Shown here: piece by piece, positions 25,505 to 35,352 of the stretch
Position numbering within the stretch: position 1 is the first letter of the stretch
Layout: every line of letters begins with the position of its first letter
NCBI RefSeq assembly: GCF_002860345.1
Contig: NZ_NMYC01000005.1
Location: forward strand, 1 to 64,000
DNA: 64,000 bases
From: Bifidobacterium anseris
GTDB lineage: Bacteria; Actinomycetota; Actinomycetes; Actinomycetales; Bifidobacteriaceae
Reading direction: 5' to 3'
Translations under genes and position numbers: made by a program
The notes under the pieces: model-generated
The model's input: only the letters and a program-made list of their open reading frames with translations
What the model was told of the DNA's origin: nothing
Databases searched by the model: none

Positions 25505-28495
25505 TCAGCGCTTCGCACGCATGCGCAGGAAGATCTTGCGAATCTCCGAGGCAAGCAGCACGAAGAAGGCCAGGCCGATGCACTCAAGCCATGCCATCGG
25601 CGGCAGCGGCGTCGTGCCGAAGGCCGTATTGAGGAACGGCACATAGATGACGAGCAGCTGCAGTGCAATGGACAGGCCGATCGCACCCCACAGCCACTTG
25701 TTCGAGAACAGGCCGACGAACGCGCTCTGCAGATGCGAACGCGACGCGAGCGCATTGAACAGCTGTGCGAACACGAGAATCGTGAAGCCCATCGTGCGCG
25801 CCTCGACCATCTGTGCGTCATGACCCATCGCACTGACTGAACGGTCGGTGAATAGGCCGCCGGACAGATGCATGTCCATGCCGATGAGCGTGACGACGGC
25901 CATGATGATGCCGATGTAGACGATATCGCCCCACATCGCGCCGTCGATGACACGGTCGGTGAGCTTGCGCGGCTTGCGGTTCATGACGTCCTCGGTCATC
26001 GGGTCGACGCCCATCGCGAGCGCCGGCGCCGCGTCAGTCAGCAGGTTGATCCACAGCAGCTGCGTCGCAAGCAGCGGCACGGTGACACCGACCGAAGCCG
26101 GGTTCTTGATGCCGAGCCAGCCGGCAAAGACAACGCCGAAGAAGACGGTGAAGACTTCACCGACGTTCGAGCTGAGCAGGTAGCGCAGGAACTTGCGGAT
26201 GTTGTCGAAGATGCCGCGGCCTTCGCGTACGGCGGCGACGATCGTCGAGAAGTTGTCGTCGGCGAGAATCATCTTCGCCGACTGCTTCGTCACTTCGGTG
26301 CCGGTGATGCCCATCGCGACGCCGATGTCCGCGGCCTTGACTGCCGGGGCATCGTTGACGCCGTCGCCGGTCATCGCGGCGATGTTGCCCTGACGCTGCA
26401 GCGATTCGACGATCTTGAGCTTATGCTCCGGCGCGACGCGCGCGTAGACGGAGACCTCGGAGGTCGCCTTGTCGAGCTGTTTTTCGTCCATCGCGTCGAG
26501 CTCGTCGCCGGTGAGCGCCTTGCCGTCCTTGGCGATGATGCCGAGGTCGGAGGCGATGCGGGCAGCTGTGAGCGGATGGTCGCCGGTGATCATGACGGTG
26601 CGGATGCCGGCGCGGTGCGCCTCGGCGACGGCGTCACGCACTTCGGTGCGCGGCGGATCGATGATGCCGACCATGCCGTTCCAGATCAGATGGGCTTCGA
26701 TTACTTCGGCCTGTTCGGCGATATCGGAGACTTCGCCGGCCGAGTTCGTACGGATGCCAGGGATCTGCGCGAGCGAATCGGTTTCGAGCGGACGGTACGC
26801 CTCGCCGAGCGTGCGGTACGCCTCACGCGAGAGTCGTTCGACCGTTTCGAGGATGTCCTGACGGTCACCTTCGGTGAGCTTGCGGATCGCGCCGTTGACG
26901 TAGATGCGGTCGCAGTAGCCGAGGAGCACGTCCGGTGCGCCCTTCGCGAAGACGGTGAGCTTGCCGGCGTCGGTCGCGTTGCGCGCGATGACGGACATGC
27001 GCTTGCGCTCCGACGTGAACGGGATTTCGGCGACGCGCTGGAAGTGCTCGTACTTCTTGTCCGCATGCGTCTTGCGCGCGGCCACGACGAGCGAAACCTC
27101 GGTCGGATCGCCGACGACCTCCCACGTGCCGGGCTTGTCGCCCTCACGCAGCTCGCCATCGTTCGCGAGCGTGCCGGCGCCGAGCGTGGCGAGCACCTCG
27201 TTCGCGATGTTCTCCGGGACGGCGGCGCCGTCGAGCGCGACCATGTCGCCTTCCGGCGCATAACCGGTGCCGGTCAGTTCGACCTCGCCCGACGGCACGA
27301 CGACGCGTTCAACGGTCATCTCGTTGCGCGTGAGCGTACCGGTCTTGTCCGAGCAGATGACGGACGCGGAGCCGAGCGTCTCGACCGAATGTAGCTTCTT
27401 GACGATCGCGTGGTGTGCGGCCATACGCTGCACGCCGAGCGCGAGAACGACGGTGAGGATTGCGGCGAGGCCTTCCGGCACGGCCGCAACGGCGAGCGAG
27501 ACGGCGAGCAGCAGCGAATCGATGACGTCGTGGACGCTGTGGAACCCTTCGAGGATCGCGAGCGCGAGCAGCACGACGGCGGCGATGATGCACACGGCGA
27601 TGCCGAGAATCTTCGAGACGTGGTTCATTTCCTTCTGCAACGGCGTCGCCTCGTCGTCGGTCGACTGCAGCAGGTCGGCGATCTTGCCGACCTGCGTGTT
27701 CATGCCAGTGCCGGTCACGATCGCGCGGCCGGTGCCCTGCGTAACGGAGGTGCCGTTGAAGACCATGTTCGTACGGTCGCCAAGCGCCTTCGCCTTCTCG
27801 AGTGTCTCCGGCTTCTTACCCACCGGGACGGATTCGCCGGTCAGCGAAGCCTCGGCGATGCGCAGGCTCGCGGCGGCGAGCAGACGGCCATCGGCCGGAA
27901 CCGTGTCGCCTTCACCGAGCACAAGAATATCGCCGGGGACGATGTCGGTCGTGTTGATGCGCTCGACGCGGCCGTCGCGCAGCACGTTCGACGTCGGTGC
28001 CGTCATCTCGGACAGCGCGTTGACGGCCTCCTCAGCCTTCGCCTCCTGCACGTAGCCGAGAATCGCGTTGACGATGAGGATCAGCACGATGACGATGGCG
28101 TCAAATGGCAGCGCTTCGCCGCCTTCGGCACCGGGTGCCGCGTTGACTTTCTCGATGATCCACGCGACGAGCGAGATCGCCGTCGCGGCGAGCAGCAGGT
28201 AGACGAGCGGATCCTGGAACTGCTGCAGGAACTTCTTCCATTTCGGCACCGGCGGCGCGCTCGCAAGCTCGTTGGGGCCGAATTTCTCGAGTCGTCGCTT
28301 GGCTTCGGCGGCACTCAGGCCAGTGCGCGGATCCACGTCGAGCGCGGCCGCCACTTCGGTGGCGTCGACGAGCGACGGATCGACGTCGCGCAGCAACGCC
28401 TCCTGCGCCTTCACCTCCCGGCTCTCTTGGGCGTCCTCGGTCTCCACATGGGGCTCGTTGGACAGCGCGGATGGATCAATGATGCGATCATCCAT
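25505..28495 (-). CDS. Cation-transporting P-type ATPase (P2, Ca2+-ATPase-like)
   Basis: 996 aa with about 10 membrane helices. It pumps a cation, probably Ca2+, out of the cell. The phosphorylation motif is ICSDKTGTLTRNEMT; others are the actuator TGES (EASLTGESVPVG), VAAVPEGLAAI in helix 4, KGAPDVLLGYC, and TGDGVNDAPAVKAADIGVAMG. The N-terminal cation ATPase domain (LSAAEAKRRLEKFGPNEL) is present. GGAG lies 9-11 nt before the ATG. PEGL in helix 4, with NLLTD in a later helix, fits PacL/PMR1-like pumps; Mg2+ or Na+ remain possible. Confidence 0.93.
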   Translation of the reverse strand: MDDRIIDPSALSNEPHVETEDAQESREVKAQEALLRDVDPSLVDATEVAAALDVDPRTGLSAAEAKRRLEKFGPNELASAPPVPKWKKFLQQFQDPLVYLLLAATAISLVAWIIEKVNAAPGAEGGEALPFDAIVIVLILIVNAILGYVQEAKAEEAVNALSEMTAPTSNVLRDGRVERINTTDIVPGDILVLGEGDTVPADGRLLAAASLRIAEASLTGESVPVGKKPETLEKAKALGDRTNMVFNGTSVTQGTGRAIVTGTGMNTQVGKIADLLQSTDDEATPLQKEMNHVSKILGIAVCIIAAVVLLALAILEGFHSVHDVIDSLLLAVSLAVAAVPEGLAAILTVVLALGVQRMAAHHAIVKKLHSVETLGSASVICSDKTGTLTRNEMTVERVVVPSGEVELTGTGYAPEGDMVALDGAAVPENIANEVLATLGAGTLANDGELREGDKPGTWEVVGDPTEVSLVVAARKTHADKKYEHFQRVAEIPFTSERKRMSVIARNATDAGKLTVFAKGAPDVLLGYCDRIYVNGAIRKLTEGDRQDILETVERLSREAYRTLGEAYRPLETDSLAQIPGIRTNSAGEVSDIAEQAEVIEAHLIWNGMVGIIDPPRTEVRDAVAEAHRAGIRTVMITGDHPLTAARIASDLGIIAKDGKALTGDELDAMDEKQLDKATSEVSVYARVAPEHKLKIVESLQRQGNIAAMTGDGVNDAPAVKAADIGVAMGITGTEVTKQSAKMILADDNFSTIVAAVREGRGIFDNIRKFLRYLLSSNVGEVFTVFFGVVFAGWLGIKNPASVGVTVPLLATQLLWINLLTDAAPALAMGVDPMTEDVMNRKPRKLTDRVIDGAMWGDIVYIGIIMAVVTLIGMDMHLSGGLFTDRSVSAMGHDAQMVEARTMGFTILVFAQLFNALASRSHLQSAFVGLFSNKWLWGAIGLSIALQLLVIYVPFLNTAFGTTPLPPMAWLECIGLAFFVLLASEIRKIFLRMRAKR

Positions 28496-28765
28496 AGGTT
28501 ATTTCTCCTCGGTCAGCCGCGGAGTAGTCAGTCAGGCGTTCCTCCCCCGGCCCGGTATGGGTGGACCGGGAAACGGGCGCCGGACTGCGCGGTTATTTCC
28601 GGCGCCACGTTGGCATGGCGCCTCATACGTCTGCCATTATTCCATAGTGATGACCATCATGCGACCGTTTGCTACGAACTACACACAATCAGCGAAAACC
28701 CGGGCGGCTCCCCACGGCTTCGCGCACAGCGCGCTTTGGCGCGGGGCGCTGCCATAATTGTGCCC

Positions 28766-29755
28766 ATGGTTACGAAGAAAGGCCCGACCAAGGGGTCGGG
28801 CGGCAAGCACCGCAACGCGTTGCGAGGCAAGGGCCCGACGCCCAAGGCCGAGGACCGCGTCTATCACAAGGCATACAAGGCGAAGAAGGAGGCGCAGAAG
28901 CGTCAGCGTTCCGATCCGCGTCTGGCCGCACGTCGCCGCGCCGCCAAGTTCACGAACGATTCCGACGATCTGGTCATCGGCCGCAACGCCGTCCTCGAGG
29001 CGCTGCGCGTCGGTGTGCCAGCGAGCACGCTCTATGTGGCCGCGCGCATCGAACCGGACGACCGCACGCGCGAGATCATCCGTCTCGCCGGCCAGCATGG
29101 TCTCAACCTGCTCGAGGCGGACCGTCTGGAGATGGATCGCATCGCACGCTCCGATCATCATCAGGGCATCATCATGAAGGCGCAGCCCTTCCAGTATTCG
29201 TCGCTCATCGAACTCGCCGAACGTGCCGAACGCAAGGCGCGCGCGATGGAGGCCGCGAATTCGAAGGCCGCACGCCTCGCCGCGCGCCCGCTGTTCATCG
29301 CGCTCGACGGCATCACCGATCCGCAGAACCTCGGTGCCGTCATCCGTTCGGCAGCCGCCTTCGGCGCGAACGGCGTCATTCTGCCGGAGCGCCGTTCCGC
29401 GTCGGTGAACGCGACCGCATGGAAGGTGTCGGCGGGCGCCGCCGCACATATGCCGGTCGCACGCGTCGTCAATCTGACAAAGGCGATCGAAGCGCTCAAG
29501 GAACGCGGCTACTACAGCGTCGGCCTCGATGGGGGCGGCAGCAAACTCGTCGGCGAGACCGGTTTTGAGACCGATCCGCTCGTCATCGTGCTCGGTTCGG
29601 AAGGCAAAGGCCTGAGCAGGCTCACACGCGAGGCCTGTGACTGCATCGCGAGCATCCCGATGACGAATGCCGTCGAATCGCTCAACGCGTCGGTGGCCGC
29701 AGGCATCGCGATGTACGCGGCCGACCGCGCCCGCCGCGAGGCCGCCGAGGACTGA
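28766..29755 (+). CDS. rlmB: 23S rRNA 2'-O-ribose methyltransferase, SpoU/TrmH family (RlmB-like)
   Basis: 329 aa. A basic, Lys/Arg-rich N-terminal extension (KGPTKGSGGKHRNALRGKGP) precedes the substrate-binding domain (VIGRNAVLEALR) and the knotted SAM-binding domain. Motif 1 is NLGAVIRSA, motif 2 LGSEGKGLSRLTREACD and motif 3 IPMTNAVESLNASVAAGIAM. It probably methylates G2251 (E. coli numbering). The frame is open far upstream, but the ATG at 28766 follows CATAAT by 7 nt, consistent with a leaderless start. It ends at a hairpin shared with the restriction gene. Confidence 0.88.
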   Translation: MVTKKGPTKGSGGKHRNALRGKGPTPKAEDRVYHKAYKAKKEAQKRQRSDPRLAARRRAAKFTNDSDDLVIGRNAVLEALRVGVPASTLYVAARIEPDDRTREIIRLAGQHGLNLLEADRLEMDRIARSDHHQGIIMKAQPFQYSSLIELAERAERKARAMEAANSKAARLAARPLFIALDGITDPQNLGAVIRSAAAFGANGVILPERRSASVNATAWKVSAGAAAHMPVARVVNLTKAIEALKERGYYSVGLDGGGSKLVGETGFETDPLVIVLGSEGKGLSRLTREACDCIASIPMTNAVESLNASVAAGIAMYAADRARREAAED

Positions 29756-29758
29756 GCT

Positions 29759-29803
29759 GATGATGGCCGTACGGGCGCTCATGTGCCACGCACGGCCATC
29801 ATC
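29759..29803. terminator. Hairpin between convergent rlmB and restriction endonuclease genes
   Basis: GATGATGGCCGT (29759-29770) pairs with ACGGCCATCATC (29792-29803) around a 21-nt loop. It overlaps the end of the rlmB region and has only a short T-containing tail. Confidence 0.6.
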
Positions 29804-29808
29804 GTTAC

Positions 29809-30756
29809 TTACTCACCGTAGGGTCCCATGAAGCGGGATCCGTCAAAATGGATCATATGTTCCGGGGCGTCGGCGCACCATGCTTCGGTCTCCCATGCGA
29901 GTACGGCAAGGTATTTGCGCATGACTTTCCGAGTAGGAAATGCGGAGACCAGCACAACTTCCTCCCATTGGTCGGAGAAGAGACTGCGCAGTTCCTGCTT
30001 CCGCGTCACATCCACAGGCCCGTGCGTACTGGCGGCTTCGATGAGGAACAGCCAGCGGCGTGCAACATCCCACGCGATGACATCCGGAGCCTTGTCGCGT
30101 GCCCTGAGACTGATTCCCAGCTCATCCATCAAATCGGCATCGACGGTTCCATGCTGATGATCGGTGTCATCGATATAGGCAATCCGGCAATGAGGCACGA
30201 ACCGAGGAAGCATTTCCTCCACAATCGCCTTGATGAGGACAGATTGCCCGCTTGGAGATAGCTGCAGAGTGGCACCAGACGGCAGACTGACGGGGGTCTT
30301 AGGCATGGCTTTGCGCTCCGCCGCAAGCGACTGATATGATTCGTGCTCCGCGAGGAAACGTTCGATCAGCTTCTCGAATACCTGCTCATTGCGCCGGCGC
30401 AATGCCGCAAGCGCATCGGCGGTCACACGATAGTTCCATTTGGGTGAGTTGATTGGTCTATCAGGCCTATCCGCATTCTCCTCGACGAGCTTGGCGATGA
30501 TGAATTGATGCAGCGTGAACCTGCGAATCGTCTCACGCGTGTTCGGCTTGTAGTCGACGCCATACCAATCACGAATCCAATCCATGATATCCCGCGTCGT
30601 CAGCATCGGCGCGGAGGCGTTCTGCCAATCATCGCCCGGTTTGAGCTGCAGCAATGCGAGCAATGTCATTGCGCTGCGCTCATTCTGCTGCTCTTTGCCC
30701 ACCCCGAATTCGCAAAGCACTGCGATGGCGTCGGCGATCAGCTCGTCTCTACCCAT
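29809..30756 (-). CDS. Type II restriction endonuclease, BsuBI/PstI family
   Basis: 315 aa. By family, it should cut CTGCAG. The catalytic core is in the C-terminal half: a YIDDTDHQHG segment, KAPDVIAWD and WLFLIEAASTHGPVD, an arrangement seen in BsuBI/PstI enzymes, with a final ETEAWCADAPEHMIHFDG segment. The N-terminal half (DIMDWIRDWYGVDYKPNTRE) is the helical domain of the family. The ATG lies 19 nt inside the end of the methyltransferase gene, so the two are translationally coupled. The region is lower in GC than its neighbours, consistent with transfer. Confidence 0.9.
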   Translation of the reverse strand: MGRDELIADAIAVLCEFGVGKEQQNERSAMTLLALLQLKPGDDWQNASAPMLTTRDIMDWIRDWYGVDYKPNTRETIRRFTLHQFIIAKLVEENADRPDRPINSPKWNYRVTADALAALRRRNEQVFEKLIERFLAEHESYQSLAAERKAMPKTPVSLPSGATLQLSPSGQSVLIKAIVEEMLPRFVPHCRIAYIDDTDHQHGTVDADLMDELGISLRARDKAPDVIAWDVARRWLFLIEAASTHGPVDVTRKQELRSLFSDQWEEVVLVSAFPTRKVMRKYLAVLAWETEAWCADAPEHMIHFDGSRFMGPYGE

Positions 30757-32141
30757 GAAAACATTCTCCCCACGGTCTGATCGACCCTCATCTGATCCAT
30801 ATGGCCGTCGATGGGCAGCAGATCAGCCAATGCAGCCAACTGCCGCTGCTCCGGACAGGGCAGTTGGCGCAGATCGGTGGCATTGACCTGCGTGCTGCCG
30901 GATATCTGACGATACCATTCGTCGACGATGCTCGTAGAAAGCCACAGCGTCAGGCCGCGCGCGACGGCATCGTCGAGAGGCACTGTCGTACGCGACGTGC
31001 CACGATGGATGTAATTCAGCTTGTTGTCGACGACGAAAGGAACCTCACTGCCGAGGTAGGAGGCATGGATGCGTCGCAACTGTTCCTTGGCGGAAAACCG
31101 ACCGACAAAGCAGTAGCTGCCGGCAGGGAGCACAATATTACGATTGGCCGCCTCCTCGGTCGTCCATTGAGGACGTTCGCATTGGACGGGGTGCTCGGTG
31201 ACGAGCCCATCCTGATTGTCCATCCAATACAGAGGATATCCGCCGGGCGTATCGGTATCCGACAGGATATCGCGGTTACGGAACCAGACCAGTTTCCCGG
31301 TCGACACCCATAACCCTCTCTCGCACAACGGTTTGAAATCTATCAAACGATCGTCCTGCTGCCGTATACGCAGCATATGGTCACGTCCCAGCAACAACGA
31401 AGCGAGCGGCATGCTGTCGGCATGCTGCTCCGACAACGGCGTGGTGGGCGACGCATCATCATATATCGTCACCGTATCCACTTGTGGACGCTTGGACACC
31501 TTCAGCAACATGATTTCCTGAAGGATGTCCATATCCTTGAAATGCTCCTGACGGGAACCGTATACGGCCACCGCGTCGAGACTGCATTCGGCGAGCAACC
31601 ACTTGCGGAAATCCTTGAAGTACTCACCGTTCATCCACGACCGAGGAACAATCGCCACACACTCGCCTCCGTCGGCAAGCGCCTGAATCGCAATCACCAG
31701 AAACGCCGTATACAGATTGGTGACCTTCACCCCACCGCTGGCAGTTCCAATCACCATCGGCTTGATCTTCTTGTATGGCGGATTGAGGATAGCCCGATCA
31801 AACTCGGCATCCAGCCATACGTCAAAGACCGAAGCGTTGATGACACGGACATCGTCACACACCTGCTGCAGGGAATCCTCCGAGTATGCGATGAGATCGG
31901 GATCCTTCTCAATGGCCGTGACACTGGAGCCACGAGCCGATTGACCGGCTACCACCGCGCCGAGAATGCCCGTACCAGAACCAAGATCGAGGATGCGGAC
32001 AGGAGCATCCGTATGGCTGAACAGCCCTGCCGCCTGTTCAGCCACCGGCATCGGCGTGAAGAACTGCTCCAGTTGCTGTTGCCGTTCGGCAGACAGTGCA
32101 GTCGCAGCCTCATTACGAATCTCGGCAATGGTCCTACTCAT
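30738..32141 (-). CDS. Adenine-specific DNA methyltransferase of the BsuBI/PstI-type system
   Basis: 467 aa from the chosen start. It should methylate adenine in CTGCAG and protect the host. The SAM-binding motif is ILDLGSGTGILGAVVA (motif I) and the catalytic motif is AILNPPYKK (motif IV). The order (SAM site first, then NPPY) fits gamma-type amino-methyltransferases. The QFFTPMPVAEQAAGLF start is typical. The ATG at 32141 is preceded by TATTCT with 7 nt between and no Shine-Dalgarno sequence; other in-frame ATGs lie 6 and 10 codons upstream. The endonuclease gene overlaps its 3' end. Confidence 0.9.
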   Translation of the reverse strand: MSRTIAEIRNEAATALSAERQQQLEQFFTPMPVAEQAAGLFSHTDAPVRILDLGSGTGILGAVVAGQSARGSSVTAIEKDPDLIAYSEDSLQQVCDDVRVINASVFDVWLDAEFDRAILNPPYKKIKPMVIGTASGGVKVTNLYTAFLVIAIQALADGGECVAIVPRSWMNGEYFKDFRKWLLAECSLDAVAVYGSRQEHFKDMDILQEIMLLKVSKRPQVDTVTIYDDASPTTPLSEQHADSMPLASLLLGRDHMLRIRQQDDRLIDFKPLCERGLWVSTGKLVWFRNRDILSDTDTPGGYPLYWMDNQDGLVTEHPVQCERPQWTTEEAANRNIVLPAGSYCFVGRFSAKEQLRRIHASYLGSEVPFVVDNKLNYIHRGTSRTTVPLDDAVARGLTLWLSTSIVDEWYRQISGSTQVNATDLRQLPCPEQRQLAALADLLPIDGHMDQMRVDQTVGRMFSWVETS

Positions 32142-32242
32142 GTGCCCAAGAATAGCCATCTCTGTCGTCATGCCACCCTTGTTGGACGGACTCTCCACGC
32201 ATCGGCGTTCGGGACGGCGTGCCACCACCGCCAATACACGAA

Positions 32243-32267
32243 TGCCCCGGCCTTACAAGCCGGGGCA
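32243..32267 (-). terminator. Hairpin downstream of the DUF4032 gene
   Basis: TGCCCCGGC and GCCGGGGCA pair around a 7-nt loop, 40 nt after the stop of the minus-strand gene. It has no strong T run, so termination may be partial. Confidence 0.5.
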
Positions 32268-32306
32268 CTCCAGTTTCAGGGCGTTAGCTCCTACAATCGT
32301 CTCCGC

Positions 32307-33743
32307 TCAATGCGACCAGACGGCCGCGTCCTGGTCGAACTCCGGGTCGTAGTCGTCGTCCTCGTCGTGATGCACGGACGCGTCGTCGTAGGTGGATTCG
32401 TCGTCGATGACGCCGGAATCAGCTTCGGCGTTGAGATCGTCGACGGTCTTCGCGTCCATCATCTGCTTGGGCAGGATGTCCTTCACGTAGCTCTGCACGG
32501 CGTCGGCCATCGGCACGTCATGACCGGCCTTCTCCGCCATGAACCAGCGATGGTCGAGCACCTCGTGGAAGAACTGCGCCGGCTCGATCTGCGAACGGTA
32601 CTCCGGCGGGATCATACGCACCGTCGGCTCGAAGACCTCGCGCATCCAGTCAGTCGCGACGATCTCGAGATCCTCGCCGTCACGCCACGTCGATGCGCGG
32701 TAGGCGTCGAGATCGTTGAGCAGACGACGCGCCTGGTTCTCCTGCACGTCCAGACCGGTCAGGCGCAGTAGCTTGCGGTTCGCATAGCCGGCGTCGACGA
32801 CGCGCGGACGGACGAGCACACGCTTGCCATCCTCGGTCGTCGTCACCTCGAGCTCGTCGACGTCGAAGCCGAGCTCGTTGAGGCGATTGACGCGCTTCTC
32901 GATCTTCCACATCTCGTTCGGGTTGAACTTGTCAGTGTCGGTCAGCGCGCTCCACAGCGAATGGTAGCGGTCGACGAGACGGTTGCCGACCTCGATCTCG
33001 TCGACATCCGGCGGCAGCAGCGCGCCAGAGCTCAGATCCATCAGTTCGCCGATGATATTCGTGCGAGCCAGGTCGATGTCGTACTCGCGCTGGCCCTGCG
33101 TCAGCTCAACCTGCAGGTCGCCGGTCTCCGCGTCGACAAGGAACGCGGAGAATGCGTCGGCATCCTTGAGGAACAGGACGTTGGACAGCGACACGTCACC
33201 CCAGTAGAAGCCGGCGAGGTGCAGCCGCACCATGAGCACGGCAAGCGCGTCGATAAGCCGCTCCGCCGTATCCGGACGCAACGTGCGCGCGAACAGCGCA
33301 CGGTACGGCAGCGAGAAACGCAGATGCTTTGTCACGAGAATCGCTTCGAGCGGCTCGCCGTTCTCGTCATGACGACCGGTGACAACGGCGATCGGCTGCA
33401 CGGTCGGCAGGTTCAGCTTCTGCAGCTGGCGCAGCAGCTCATATTCGCGTTCCGCGACATTGCGCGTGATCTCCTTCATCGCATAGACCTCGTCGCCGAC
33501 GCGCACAAAGCGCACGATATGCCGGGAGATGCCTCGCGGCAGGTTGACGAGGATGTCCTTCGGCCATGTGGACAGCGGCTGCTCCCACGGCAGCGTGAAC
33601 ATCTTCGGGTCGGCGCTTGCCGAAGTGATCTTGAGCGACGGTGGCTCTTCGGAAGGGGTGGCCGGATCCTCGGCCTTCACGCTCGTCGCCTTCAACGCGC
33701 GCGGATCCAACTGCGGATTGTCATTGAAGCTCATAGTCGCCAC
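32307..33743 (-). CDS. DUF4032 domain protein, kinase-like N-terminal half
   Basis: 478 aa. The N-terminal half resembles lipopolysaccharide-kinase/protein-kinase folds: VYAMKEITRNVAEREYELLR carries a likely ATP-site Lys, and GFYWGDVSLSNVLF with AFLVDAETG resembles the catalytic and metal-binding loops. A DUF4032-type C-terminal half follows (ARRLLNDLDAYRASTW, FHEVLDHRWFMAEKAGHDV). The tail is very acidic and disordered. Function is unknown. The start could be the GTG at 33743 or the ATG three codons later; GAGG lies just upstream of both. It stands alone between two hairpins. Confidence 0.78.
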   Translation of the reverse strand: MATMSFNDNPQLDPRALKATSVKAEDPATPSEEPPSLKITSASADPKMFTLPWEQPLSTWPKDILVNLPRGISRHIVRFVRVGDEVYAMKEITRNVAEREYELLRQLQKLNLPTVQPIAVVTGRHDENGEPLEAILVTKHLRFSLPYRALFARTLRPDTAERLIDALAVLMVRLHLAGFYWGDVSLSNVLFLKDADAFSAFLVDAETGDLQVELTQGQREYDIDLARTNIIGELMDLSSGALLPPDVDEIEVGNRLVDRYHSLWSALTDTDKFNPNEMWKIEKRVNRLNELGFDVDELEVTTTEDGKRVLVRPRVVDAGYANRKLLRLTGLDVQENQARRLLNDLDAYRASTWRDGEDLEIVATDWMREVFEPTVRMIPPEYRSQIEPAQFFHEVLDHRWFMAEKAGHDVPMADAVQSYVKDILPKQMMDAKTVDDLNAEADSGVIDDESTYDDASVHHDEDDDYDPEFDQDAAVWSH

Positions 33744-33807
33744 TTTACCTCATAGGTTTTCCGGATGTGCTTTGGCACGATAGGCCCAAGATACGACCCA
33801 AGATACG

Positions 33808-33837
33808 CAGGAACCCCGCGGATGGGCGGGGTTCCTG
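33808..33837 (-). terminator. Terminator of the sugar ABC ATPase gene
   Basis: CAGGAACCCCGC pairs with GCGGGGTTCCTG around a 6-nt loop, about 38 nt after the stop of the ATPase gene. A tandem copy of CCCAAGATACG lies just beyond it. Confidence 0.7.
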
Positions 33838-33874
33838 TTCACAGCTTCGGATCAGGACTGGCGTCCTGCCGGCA

Positions 33875-35011
33875 TCAGTTGATGCGCAGCTCGGTCGACG
33901 GGGCGAAGAGATGCATCTTGGCCGGGTTGACCTTGATCTTGACGGTGTCGCCGACCTTCGGCAGCGCACGCGGGTTCACGCGAATCGTCGTGAGCTTGTT
34001 CTGGTCGGACATCATCGACGCGTGCTCATCCTGCTGGGCGATCGCGTCATCGGTGAGGATGTTGCCGTAGATGTAGCCGTCGGAGCCGAGATCCTCGACG
34101 TTGACGACCTTGAGCGAGAACGCATTCGCATCATCCGGGCCGGCGAGCGAAGCATCCTCCGGGCGGAAGCCGACGACGATCTCGTTGTTGTCTTCCGGCG
34201 TGAGCTTGTCAAGCGCTTCCTTCGGCAGCTCCATCGTATCCTGGCCGATCTTAGCCTTGCCGTTGACGACCGGGTGCGTGTTGATGTTCATCGACGGCGA
34301 GCCGATGAAGCCCGCGACGAAGACGTTGGCCGGGCGATCGTACAGCTCGGTCGGCGCGCCGACCTGCTGCAGGATGCCGAGCTTGATGACGGCAATGCGG
34401 TCGCCCATCGTCAGGGCCTCGGTCTGATCGTGCGTGACGTACAGCGTCGTGACGCCGAGCTGGCGCTGGAGCGCCGCAATCTGCGTACGGGTCTGCACAC
34501 GCAGCTTCGCGTCGAGGTTCGACAGCGGCTCATCCATCAGGAAGACCTTCGGTTCACGGACGATTGCACGGCCCATCGCGACGCGCTGGCGCTGACCACC
34601 GGAAAGCGCCTTCGGCTTGCGGTCGAGGAACTCGGTGAGGTCGAGGATCTCGGCGGCCTTCTCGACACGCTTGCGGATCTCTTCCTTCGGGGTGCCGGCG
34701 ATCTTCAGCGCGAAGCCCATGTTGTCGGCGACGGTCATGTGCGGATACAGCGCGTAGTTCTGGAACACCATCGCGATGTCGCGATCCTTCGGCTGCATCG
34801 TGGTGACGTCCTTGCCACCGATCAGGATGCGGCCCTTGTTGACCTCCTCAAGGCCCGCGAGCATGCGCAGTGTCGTCGACTTGCCGCAGCCGGAGGGGCC
34901 GACGAGCACGAGGAACTCGCCATCCTTGATATCAAGATTGAGATCATCCACCGACGGCTTGTCGTTGCCCGGGTAGATTCGCGTGACGTGGTCGAAAATG
35001 ACTTCTGCCAT
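33875..35011 (-). CDS. Sugar ABC transporter ATP-binding protein (MsmK/UgpC/MalK-like)
   Basis: 378 aa, ATPase subunit that energises CUT1 sugar importers. Walker A is [18 protein letters not shown], the signature is [19 protein letters not shown], Walker B is [12 protein letters not shown] and the switch His is in YVTHDQTEA. The C-terminal TOBE/MalK regulatory part runs from about residue 240 ([11 protein letters not shown]). AAAGGATG lies before the ATG. It stands alone, not beside any permease, as for the shared MsmK-type ATPases that serve several importers. It is the natural candidate for the importer at 12-15 kb, which lacks an ATPase. Confidence 0.93.
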   Translation of the reverse strand: MAEVIFDHVTRIYPGNDKPSVDDLNLDIKDGEFLVLVGPSGCGKSTTLRMLAGLEEVNKGRILIGGKDVTTMQPKDRDIAMVFQNYALYPHMTVADNMGFALKIAGTPKEEIRKRVEKAAEILDLTEFLDRKPKALSGGQRQRVAMGRAIVREPKVFLMDEPLSNLDAKLRVQTRTQIAALQRQLGVTTLYVTHDQTEALTMGDRIAVIKLGILQQVGAPTELYDRPANVFVAGFIGSPSMNINTHPVVNGKAKIGQDTMELPKEALDKLTPEDNNEIVVGFRPEDASLAGPDDANAFSLKVVNVEDLGSDGYIYGNILTDDAIAQQDEHASMMSDQNKLTTIRVNPRALPKVGDTVKIKVNPAKMHLFAPSTELRIN

Positions 35012-35159
35012 TATTCATCCTTTCATCGGCAGGTACGTGCCGAACGATCCGTTGTGAGGGGATTACTTGTGGCGTGTCCGCCTGCAGCCGTCGACTTCGA
35101 CGCGGCAACAGACTTCTACGTTCGCCCGGCAGGAATCTCTCCCCGCCAAGCTGTTCCAC

Positions 35160-35187
35160 ACTATACACGGTCCTCTCAACTTATCAA
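35160..35187 (-). promoter_or_regulatory. Promoter of the sugar ABC ATPase gene
   Basis: Minus strand: TTGATA (35182-35187), 16-nt spacer, TATAGT (35160-35165). The start would be near 35152, giving a 5' leader of about 140 nt. The remaining 35012-35352 stretch holds no gene. Confidence 0.65.
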
Positions 35188-35352
35188 TTCCTCAGGCGTG
35201 CCGCACGTGTCGCTCCCTCCACGCCCCGCGTCAACATCGTCGATTGCGCGGGCGGCCTCGCCTGCGCCAACGATACCAGCCGTTTTCGTTCTGCGCGACA
35301 TTCATCGCACCGCGCGTCGCGCCACGCATACACCCTCCGTACAATCGACGGT

